DNA of 30,651 nucleotides from JACCTI01 sp051005695. Its GTDB lineage: Bacteria > Verrucomicrobiota > Verrucomicrobiia > Chthoniobacterales > UBA10450. Shown here piece after piece: positions 24,347 through 30,651 of this stretch. Below the pieces are notes generated by a model. The model was given only the letters and a program-made list of their open reading frames with translations, had not been told where the DNA came from and did not search any database. Position numbers and translations under genes: made by a program. The first letter of the stretch is position 1; each line of letters begins with the position of its first letter. The stretch spans positions 1 to 30,651 of the forward strand of contig JBPCJC010000037.1 of NCBI GenBank assembly GCA_051005695.1. Reading direction: 5' to 3'.

Positions 24347-26473
24347 AGTCAATCGGTAGACTTCAACCAGGGCGACCCCGGTCGAATTATTTACCCCGCG
24401 CAGAATCGCGGTGTAATTCCCCGGCGCCAGCGTGCGCACGATCGCCGACTCCGCGTCGTTACTCGGCGGCAAACCCGTGGCGGAAATTTCCGTGGCCTGA
24501 TCGGAGCGCCAGTTGTCGTTCTCGGCCAAGCGCGTGCCGGAAGCGTCCACCAGTTCGAGCGTCGGATCCTGTAGCTCGCCAGTAATTCCGCGATCGTGCA
24601 GTGACGGTCCGATCGCGCGCAGGAGGAGTCGTTGCGTCTCCGTCCCGCCGATAATCAGCCCACCGATGAGAACGTCGTCGCCGGTTTGCACGCGCCCGCG
24701 CGTCGACAAATTGACCGCGTTCGCCGGACTGGTGCGCGAGACATCGAACAATTCCACCAGGCCCACGCCAGTGGCGCCGCCGACGCCGCGCACGATCGCA
24801 GTGTAAGTGCCCGGATTCAGTGTCACCACCAGCGCCGCTTCCAGCGGATCGGCCGGCGCGAGTCCAAAATCCATAAGCTCCTGTTTTCGCGGCGTCGTCA
24901 TCCAGTTATCGTTGGCGTCGATCGGCGCGCCGCGATTGTCGTAAAGTGAGATCGCTGGATTCGCTAAGCGGCCCGGCACCGCCTGGCCGTTCGCTTGCAA
25001 TGACGGACCGCGCGCGCGCAGGACAAAAGTTTTCGTCGAGCTGCCGGTAACAATGAAACCGGCGATGAGCAAACCATCGTCATCGCTCTCGACCCGCGCG
25101 CGACTGGAAAGATTAAGCAACGCCGGGGTCGCGGGAATGGGCACAATCTTGAGAATCTGCCCGGCGGTGCCGCTGGCATTATCGGCCACGACATAGATCT
25201 CGTTTTGCGCATCCGTGCCGAAGCCGCGAAGGCGTAATCCAAAGGTGCGCGGGTTCACGCCGATCCGAAGTTCCTGGATCTCGCCAGCCTCGAGATCGCC
25301 ATAAAACAGCCGGCCACTGCCGGTCGGCGGATTGAAGTAATCGCCGAAAATATATTTTCCAAAGAGGATGTTGTACGGGAAACCCGGGAAGCTTCCGCCG
25401 CGATTGACGATCCCGCCGATGACGGAAATTCCGTCGTCGTGATCGTACTCCAGCACTGGATTCGTTAGGCTGGGATCGGGATTGGAATCGACTGAGACCG
25501 AACCGTTCGCAGGATTGAAACGGAAACTACCCTCCTTGCGATTCCAGCCGTAGTTCCCGCCCTTCGCGACCACGTCCACTTCTTCGATCGAACTTTGCCC
25601 GACATCGCCGACGACCAGCCGATCGGAAAACGCGCTGAAGTCGAAACTGAACCGGTAGGGATTGCGAAATCCGTAGGCGTAAATTTCCCGGAGCCCGCTG
25701 GTGCCTGCGAAAGGATTGTCGGTCGGCGTGCGATAGCGGCTGTTCGTACTGATCGGATCGGTACTGCTCGGATTTGCCAACGGCGCCAGCGGATCGATTC
25801 GCAAAATTTTCCCGAGCAGGTTCGTCTTGTCCTGCGCGTTGCCGACGTTGACCGTGTGGCCATCGCCGATGTCGTTCGCGTTCCCGCCGTCACCGATCGC
25901 GAGGTAGAGATAATTTTCGCCCGGACGAAACGCGAGCTTGCCGCCGTTGTGACCTTCCTGGGGATGATCGATCCGCAAAACCACTCGCCGCGTGGCCGGA
26001 TCGGCAACGTCCGGATTCGCGGTCGAGACCTGATACTCCGCGAGCACGACCTGGTTCGCGAAGGCGCTGTTTTTCGGAACCGTGAAATCGGCCGCCACGC
26101 CCGGATTTTCTGTCGTGAAAATGTAGAACTTCCGGTAACCGCCGCTGTTCAGATCCGCGAAGCCCGGATGAAAGGCCAGGCCGAGCAAACCCTGTTCGCC
26201 GCCGAATTTTATCTGCGCGGAAACATCCAGAAACGGGGTCGCGCTGAGAATGCCGTTCTTGAGCAAACGGATCTGTCCGGTTTGCTCGATAATGAAGAGG
26301 CGATTGCTGCCATCGAACGCGCTCACGATATCGATCGGCAAAGTGAGCCCGGTCGCAACCGCTTGCAGCTCGATGCTGATGTCGCCGGTCGGAATGCTCG
26401 GCAACTGCGCGGAAGCCGTGCCGATGAAAAGCGCGAACCACAGCGCGCCGGCAATTTTGTTGAAGATGTTCAT
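24341..26473 (-). CDS. Secreted glucose/sorbosone dehydrogenase-like protein with two C-terminal repeats
   Basis: 710 aa. Signal peptide MNIFNKIAGALWFALFIGTA with cleavage near TASA-Q. The GSDH (soluble PQQ glucose dehydrogenase-like) six-bladed propeller covers about residues 30-450: GLLGLAFHPGFADLNSGGYR, EGHNGGKLAFRP (equivalent of the catalytic His), YLYLAIGDGGNAND, LLGKILRIDP, YGFRNPYRFSFD and GNYGWNRKEG. Two tandem repeats of about 125-134 residues follow (454-587 and 588-710), each with (V/L)LRA(R/I)GPSL, a DNDNW- or ENDNW-type element and GTYTAI or NYTAI plus RGV. Such repeats are common at the C-termini of secreted Verrucomicrobia proteins. It probably oxidises sugars in the periplasm or at the surface. 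A motif copy at 25462-25470 encodes Leu-Thr. Confidence 0.88.
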   Translation of the reverse strand: MNIFNKIAGALWFALFIGTASAQLPSIPTGDISIELQAVATGLTLPIDIVSAFDGSNRLFIIEQTGQIRLLKNGILSATPFLDVSAQIKFGGEQGLLGLAFHPGFADLNSGGYRKFYIFTTENPGVAADFTVPKNSAFANQVVLAEYQVSTANPDVADPATRRVVLRIDHPQEGHNGGKLAFRPGENYLYLAIGDGGNANDIGDGHTVNVGNAQDKTNLLGKILRIDPLAPLANPSSTDPISTNSRYRTPTDNPFAGTSGLREIYAYGFRNPYRFSFDFSAFSDRLVVGDVGQSSIEEVDVVAKGGNYGWNRKEGSFRFNPANGSVSVDSNPDPSLTNPVLEYDHDDGISVIGGIVNRGGSFPGFPYNILFGKYIFGDYFNPPTGSGRLFYGDLEAGEIQELRIGVNPRTFGLRLRGFGTDAQNEIYVVADNASGTAGQILKIVPIPATPALLNLSSRARVESDDDGLLIAGFIVTGSSTKTFVLRARGPSLQANGQAVPGRLANPAISLYDNRGAPIDANDNWMTTPRKQELMDFGLAPADPLEAALVVTLNPGTYTAIVRGVGGATGVGLVELFDVSRTSPANAVNLSTRGRVQTGDDVLIGGLIIGGTETQRLLLRAIGPSLHDRGITGELQDPTLELVDASGTRLAENDNWRSDQATEISATGLPPSNDAESAIVRTLAPGNYTAILRGVNNSTGVALVEVYRLTP

Positions 26474-26595
26474 AAAATTTTTCTCTCTCGTTCCCTTCTA
26501 GTATTCGCGGCGGAAGGCGGAGTGGACGTTGCCGAGTGCCGTCAGCAGAAACCCTTCTCTAGTCACTGCGCGGATTCTTTGTTAGTTACCGGCTC

Positions 26596-27912
26596 ATGGC
26601 CTCGACCGCGGAACCGCAGCAAACCATCGCCAAAGCTGCGAGCTTCAGCGGGACGTCGCTGCATACCGGAGAAAAAGTCACCCTGCGTTTGCAGCCCGCG
26701 CCGGTCGATCACGGGATCAAATTCAAGCGCAAGGATCTGCAGGAAGAACCGACGATCGATGCCAAAATCGAAAACCTGAAAACGGTCGAGCGCGCGACCA
26801 CCATCGGCGAAGGCGCGATGCGGGTGCACACGGTCGAGCACGCACTCGCGGCGCTTTCTGCGATGGGCGTGGACAACGCGATCGTGGAGATGGATGCGAA
26901 CGAACCGCCGATCGGCGACGGCAGCGCGCAAGCCTACGTCGAGTTGGTAAAAAAAGCGGGCGTGGTCGCGCAGGATGCGCCGCGGCGGACTTTCATCGTC
27001 CGCGAGCCGATCCATCTCGAAACCAAAAGCGGCTCGATCCTGATCGTCTTACCCGACGACAAGTTTCGGATTTCCTGCACCCAGGTCGGACCCGACGGAC
27101 GCTTCGCGCAATTTTTCTCGACCGAGATCACGCCGGCGATTTTCGAACGCGAGATCGCGCCCGCGCGCACCTTTGTTTTTTACGAAGACGTGCAGCCGTT
27201 AATGGAAAAAAATCTGATCAAGGGCGGCAGTTTGGAAAACGCCATCGTCGTCCGCGGAGAAGCCGTCCTGAGCAAGGAGCCCCTGCGCTTCAAGGATGAA
27301 TTCGTTAGGCATAAAATTCTCGATATCGTCGGTGATCTTGCCCTCGTCGGTCATCGCATTCAGGGACACGTGATTGCGGTGAAACCGGGACACGGCCCGA
27401 ATGCCGAGCTCGCGCGCGCACTCGTGCGCGAGCGCGCCAAGACCTTGCCGGTGCTGGAGGCGCGCGCCTTTCCGCCCGGCGAAGGCGGCCTCGATATCAA
27501 CCAGGTGATGCAAATTCTTCCGCATCGTTATCCGTTTTTGATGGTCGATCGGATCGTCGGTTTCGAAGGCGACAAAAAAATCGTGGGCGTAAAATCGGTC
27601 ACGATCAACGAGCCCTATTTCGCCGGACATTTCCCGGGCCATCCGGTGATGCCCGGCGTCCTGCAGGTCGAAGCCATGGCACAGGTGGCAAGCGTTTTGA
27701 TGATGAAAATTTCCAACAGCGCCAGCCGCATCGGTTACTTCGTGAGCGCGGATGCGGTCAAATTCCGCAAGCCGGTTTTCCCGGGGGACACGCTCTTCAT
27801 TCACGCGGAACTGACCAAAGCTCGCAACCGTCTGGCCAAAGCAAAATGCCAGTGCCTGGTCAACGACGCCGTGGTCTCGGAAGGTGATTTGATGTTCACC
27901 TTTCTTGATTGA
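26596..27912 (+). CDS. lpxC-fabZ: Bifunctional UDP-3-O-acyl-N-acetylglucosamine deacetylase / 3-hydroxyacyl-ACP dehydratase
   Basis: 438-aa fusion. LpxC part (1 to about 295): the committed step of lipid A synthesis. Zinc ligands are His82 in HTVEHALAAL, His239 and Asp243 in VRHKILDIVGDL, and the catalytic His266 is in KPGHGPNAEL. FabZ part (about 298-438) dehydrates 3-hydroxyacyl-ACP, with LPHRYPFLMVDRI and the catalytic His349 in GHFPGHPVMPG and Glu359 in QVEAMAQ. The fusion is known from Bacteroidetes and Verrucomicrobia and joins two enzymes that compete for, or balance, the same 3-hydroxyacyl-ACP pool. ATG 26596 fits the LpxC N-terminus. The stop overlaps the lpxA start. A motif copy at 27302-27310 encodes Val-Arg right before the zinc ligand His239. 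Confidence 0.96.
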   Translation: MASTAEPQQTIAKAASFSGTSLHTGEKVTLRLQPAPVDHGIKFKRKDLQEEPTIDAKIENLKTVERATTIGEGAMRVHTVEHALAALSAMGVDNAIVEMDANEPPIGDGSAQAYVELVKKAGVVAQDAPRRTFIVREPIHLETKSGSILIVLPDDKFRISCTQVGPDGRFAQFFSTEITPAIFEREIAPARTFVFYEDVQPLMEKNLIKGGSLENAIVVRGEAVLSKEPLRFKDEFVRHKILDIVGDLALVGHRIQGHVIAVKPGHGPNAELARALVRERAKTLPVLEARAFPPGEGGLDINQVMQILPHRYPFLMVDRIVGFEGDKKIVGVKSVTINEPYFAGHFPGHPVMPGVLQVEAMAQVASVLMMKISNSASRIGYFVSADAVKFRKPVFPGDTLFIHAELTKARNRLAKAKCQCLVNDAVVSEGDLMFTFLD

Positions 27913-28688
27913 TGGAGACGAAAATTCATCCGACCGCGCTGGTCGATTCCGGCGCGGAAATCGGTGCGGGCACGATCATCGGTCCTTACTGCATCGTCGA
28001 AGCGGGTGTGATTCTCGGGCCGGAATGCTGGTTGCAACATCACGTCACGCTTTGCGGGCCGATGACCGCGGGCGCGCGCAATAAATTTTACTCCTACTGC
28101 TCGATCGGCCAGCAAACCCAGGATTTAAAATATGCGGGCGAACCGACATACCTGGAGATCGGCGACGAGAATTCGTTTCGCGAGTTCGTCACCATCAACC
28201 GCAGCACGACTGGCGAAGGCAAAACCCGCGTCGGCAATCGCGGAAATTTTCTCGCCTACAGTCATATCGGGCATGATTGCGTCGTCGGCGACGCCGTGAT
28301 TTTTTCCAATAACGGAACGCTCGCCGGCCATGTGAAAATCGGCGATCACGCGGTCATCGGCGGGTTGACGGCGGTCCATCAGTTTTGCCGAATCGGAAAC
28401 TTTGCGATCACCGGCGGCTGCTCAAAGATCGTCCAGGACGTGCCGCCGTTCATGATCGCCGACGGCAATCCGGCGTGCATCCGCGGCGTGAATTTAATTG
28501 GCCTCGAGCGCCACGGTTTCGCCGCCGAAAGCGTGAAGTGCATCAAGGAAGCCTTCCGCATCATCTACCGCTCGAAGCTGAACACGCGACAGGCGATGGA
28601 GGCGGTGCGCAAGGAAATGCCGACCTGCGCAGAGGTCGCGCAAATCCTCGAGTTCATCGAACAAAGCGAACGCGGGATTATTCGTTAG
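27912..28688 (+). CDS. lpxA: Acyl-ACP--UDP-N-acetylglucosamine O-acyltransferase
   Basis: 258 aa, the first enzyme of lipid A synthesis, a trimeric left-handed beta-helix. Hexapeptide repeats run through the first 190 residues (IHPTALVDSGAEIGAGTIIG, then PYCIVEAGVILG). The catalytic His121 is in SHIGHDCVVG, and the family block CSIGQQTQDLKYAGEPTYLE separates it from LpxD. A helical C-terminal acyl-carrier-binding part follows. ATG 27912 overlaps the preceding TGA (TGATG); a TTG at 27909 would add one residue. The stop TAG (28686-28688) lies in a motif copy at 28682-28690. Confidence 0.96.
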   Translation: METKIHPTALVDSGAEIGAGTIIGPYCIVEAGVILGPECWLQHHVTLCGPMTAGARNKFYSYCSIGQQTQDLKYAGEPTYLEIGDENSFREFVTINRSTTGEGKTRVGNRGNFLAYSHIGHDCVVGDAVIFSNNGTLAGHVKIGDHAVIGGLTAVHQFCRIGNFAITGGCSKIVQDVPPFMIADGNPACIRGVNLIGLERHGFAAESVKCIKEAFRIIYRSKLNTRQAMEAVRKEMPTCAEVAQILEFIEQSERGIIR

Positions 28689-28701
28689 GCTGTCGTTAGG
28701 C
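28682..28701 (-). repeat. Direct tandem pair of the GCCTAACGA motif
   Basis: TCGTTAGGC at 28682-28690 and again at 28693-28701, the same orientation and 11 bases apart start to start, about one helical turn. The first copy supplies the lpxA stop codon; the second is intergenic. Confidence 0.9.
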
Positions 28702-28727
28702 CGATGCCCAAGCCTCCGGGCCGCGCG

Positions 28728-28865
28728 GTCATCCCGAGCCGCGCCGACGGCGAGGGACCTCGCAAAAGCGTGAGCGAGAATGTCCTTCGGGCACAGACGC
28801 GGGAAAAGTATCTCCATCTTCGGTGAGTGAGCGATCCCCTAGCTGTCTGCGCGGCTCGGGATGAC
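28728..28865. repeat. Large palindromic repeat element, copy 3
   Basis: The left arm begins GTCATCCCGAGCCGCGC and the right arm ends GCGCGGCTCGGGATGAC. Both arms have CCCGAGC where copies 1 and 2 have CCTGAG, again matched on the two sides. It fills most of the gap between lpxA and the convergent TIGR03790 gene. Confidence 0.85.
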
Positions 28866-28909
28866 ATGGCAAGCGCGGGTGGACGCACGCTCCAAGGGGC
28901 GATCCAGTT

Positions 28910-30460
28910 TTACGGCTTGATCTGCGGCGCGCCGAGCGGCGGTCCATTTTCCAGTTCGATCTTTTTCAACAAGGCCGCGGTCGAGCCGTCGGAAACAATT
29001 TTCAAAACCCCGCGCACCACCTCGACGGCTCGTTTTGGTTTTTCCTGTTTCACCCAGCAAGCGGCTTCCTCTAAAACCGCGCGCAGGATGTCGTCACGCT
29101 GGGTGAAGAGGGTGCGCGCCTGTTGGAAGAAGGTGGCCGCGGCGGCGTAATTTCCATCCTGCGCTTCCATCCCGCCGAGGTCCTCGATCATCACACCATT
29201 GCGAGCGCGGGACGCAGCCTGGCGGGCGAGTGCGCGATAGTCGGTCGCCGGTCGCGAGCCGTTTGCAAGTGCGAAGTCATGATACATTTTCCAGTCCGAA
29301 ACATTCTTCAGCGGTTCCTTTTTCGCCTCCATCTGCAACCAGGCCGCGTAGGGTCGGTAAAGCGGATCACCCACCATCACCGTCATCCAGGAGAGCGCCG
29401 GCGTGGCCATGTAACTGCTCTCCGCGAAAGTGAAACCATGGAGCAAACGATCGTTCAGGATGTCGAGATGTGTCGTTAGCTGCAGGTAGGGTTCATAAAC
29501 ATTGCCGATGGCCGCGGCCGCGCCGCGCGTGAGCAACGGCGCCACCCAATTCGAGTTCGGATCGCGCAAAGTACTCGCACTAAAGGAATGGATATGCGCC
29601 GCGATCGCGCCAGGCAAAAAACGAAATTTCGGCTCGACGAACGGCCCGGCCAAACCGGCCGCATACCAGCCGTAATAAAGCGCGCAGTCATTCATCGGAT
29701 AACCCGCGGGAAACATCGCCGGCGCGTCGTCGTAGATCACCGGCACCCCGACGGCGCGCAATTGCTTCACGATGGCGGCGAACCATTGGTCGCCCAGCTC
29801 GAGGGCGGAACCGGGAGGGTTGTGCGCCCCGTCCACATAGGCGCGTCCCCAGAGTCCATTCTTCTCGGTCTCGATCGCGTCCACGATCATCTGCCGCACG
29901 GTCGCAGCGGTCGGCGCATCCAGCCGGCAGACGAGCATGATCGGCAAATCGATCGTCTCAATCGCGGCCTTGTAACGCTGAAAATAAACGTTCGTGACCG
30001 CGCCGGAAATTTGCGGACCGAAACGGGCCAGGACCGCAATCTCCGAGTCGACCGAAGCGTCGTTGCGACTGCCGATCGGGCCGCCTTCGTTCTTGTCCCC
30101 AGGATAATCGGTCGCCGGGCGAATCTTCAGAGGCACGCCCTTGATCAAGGCGACGAAGCGAATCGAGTTCGCTTCGGCCGCGGGCGATTGCTCGTTAGGC
30201 GAACGCAGCTGCCACCATTTGCGGGCCGCGAAAATTTCCCGCAACGGCCCGGCAATCGTGCGGTCATAATCTTCCCGGCTGATCTCTTCTTCCCGCGAGC
30301 ACGCGAGCCCGACGAGATGATCGCGCGCGATCCCGCGCTTCTGCGCGTAGAATTTTGCCAGCTCCGCCGACTCGCTGCTGGAACTGTTGAAAACCACGAT
30401 CGTCGCCGGAGCTAGCGCCGAATCGGCCGCGCACGCCAGCGACGCGAAAACGATCAACAT
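28910..30460 (-). CDS. TIGR03790-type exported protein, function unknown
   Basis: About 516 aa from ATG 30460. The hydrophobic stretch LGWLILGMLIVFASLACAAD looks like a signal peptide, but the Met lies inside it. The true start may be a little upstream (near 30500, non-ATG) or at GTG 30649, which would add 63 residues translated from a hairpin-rich repeat. Family blocks: SSSESAELAKFYAQKRGIAR and DHLVGLACSREEEISREDYD, KGVPLKIRP, YDDAPAMFP and NDCALYYGWYAAGLAGPF. The last 100 residues are helical and TPR-like (GNYAAAATFFQQARTLF). I match it to TIGR03790 from memory; no activity is known to me. A motif copy at 30192-30200 encodes Pro-Asn-Glu. Confidence 0.8.
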   Translation of the reverse strand: MLIVFASLACAADSALAPATIVVFNSSSSESAELAKFYAQKRGIARDHLVGLACSREEEISREDYDRTIAGPLREIFAARKWWQLRSPNEQSPAAEANSIRFVALIKGVPLKIRPATDYPGDKNEGGPIGSRNDASVDSEIAVLARFGPQISGAVTNVYFQRYKAAIETIDLPIMLVCRLDAPTAATVRQMIVDAIETEKNGLWGRAYVDGAHNPPGSALELGDQWFAAIVKQLRAVGVPVIYDDAPAMFPAGYPMNDCALYYGWYAAGLAGPFVEPKFRFLPGAIAAHIHSFSASTLRDPNSNWVAPLLTRGAAAAIGNVYEPYLQLTTHLDILNDRLLHGFTFAESSYMATPALSWMTVMVGDPLYRPYAAWLQMEAKKEPLKNVSDWKMYHDFALANGSRPATDYRALARQAASRARNGVMIEDLGGMEAQDGNYAAAATFFQQARTLFTQRDDILRAVLEEAACWVKQEKPKRAVEVVRGVLKIVSDGSTAALLKKIELENGPPLGAPQIKP

Positions 30461-30490
30461 CCCCAGGATAAGCCAGCCGAGATCCGGGGA

Positions 30491-30626
30491 GCGCAGGCTG
30501 CCAGCCCGCTGGCCGCGGCAGCTTGCCGCGACCAGGCGCGAGCAGGTTTGAGGCGTTGAGATGTGGCACCTCCATGGGGGTTTCCGGCAGGCTGCCGGAA
30601 ACGGCAGGCTGGCAGCATGCGCTACC
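30491..30626. repeat. Inverted pair of hairpin elements
   Basis: Unit 1 (plus strand, from 30491): GCGCAGGCTGCCAGCC, then the hairpin CGCGGCA-GCT-TGCCGCG (30514-30530). Unit 2 in reverse (30581 to about 30624): hairpin TTTCCGGCA-GGC-TGCCGGAAA (30581-30601), then the complement of AGCGCATGCTGCCAGCC. The shared outer part is conserved, while the hairpin stems differ in sequence but both pair perfectly, as in REP-type elements. It lies at the 5' end of the TIGR03790 gene. Confidence 0.75.
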
Positions 30627-30651
30627 CGGATTCGACGTCGCGCGTTCACCT

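Overview
The window looks like chromosomal DNA of a GC-rich (about 60 percent by eye) Gram-negative bacterium of the Verrucomicrobia, most likely Spartobacteria/Chthoniobacterales. The evidence is an lpxC-fabZ fusion followed by lpxA, a secreted glucose/sorbosone dehydrogenase with the C-terminal beta-rich repeats common in this phylum, a TIGR03790-type protein, and a DUF6249-like protein beside an ECF sigma factor. The phylum call is inference; no rRNA is present.

Layout. 1-312: 5' part of a Tat-exported metallophosphoesterase (minus). 313-738: no convincing gene. 740-5718: minus-strand operon marR-like / mdtA-like / mdtC-like, with a perfect inverted-repeat operator in front of marR. 5765-7928: an ArnT-like glycosyltransferase and a decayed tandem copy of it. 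8059-14711: plus-strand translation cluster nusA-infB-rbfA-nrnA-truB-ribF, preceded by a hairpin, with no rimP. 14889-16475: minus-strand trio of a DUF6249-like membrane protein, ECF sigma factor and probable anti-sigma factor. 16635-16709: tRNA-Gly(GCC). 16779-17392: alpha/beta hydrolase with a frameshift (minus). 17440-24333: plus-strand prmA, a double-domain nucleoside diphosphate kinase, an aspartate-type aminotransferase, a GH57 branching enzyme, a secreted FlgD-Ig-like protein and a DEDD exonuclease. 24341-26473: secreted sugar dehydrogenase (minus). 26596-28688: lpxC-fabZ and lpxA. 28910-30460: TIGR03790 protein (minus).

The most striking signal is not a gene. The 9-mer GCCTAACGA (reverse complement TCGTTAGGC) occurs 23 times in 30.6 kb, and its 8-base core CCTAACGA 28 times. 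About 0.2 and 0.7 copies are expected from base composition. Copies lie on both strands (10 plus, 13 minus), inside and between genes, in every tolerated reading frame. Seven genes have their stop codon inside a copy, and some copies form inverted or direct pairs. Density, lack of strand bias and use of inverted pairs at convergent gene ends all resemble DNA uptake sequences of Neisseriaceae and Pasteurellaceae. I propose an uptake-sequence-like genome-wide motif in this lineage. No competence gene is in the window, so the function is hypothesis.

Two other repeat classes are present. Three large palindromic elements sit between genes near 14.8, 20.8 and 28.8 kb, and an inverted pair of short hairpin elements lies at 30.49-30.63 kb.
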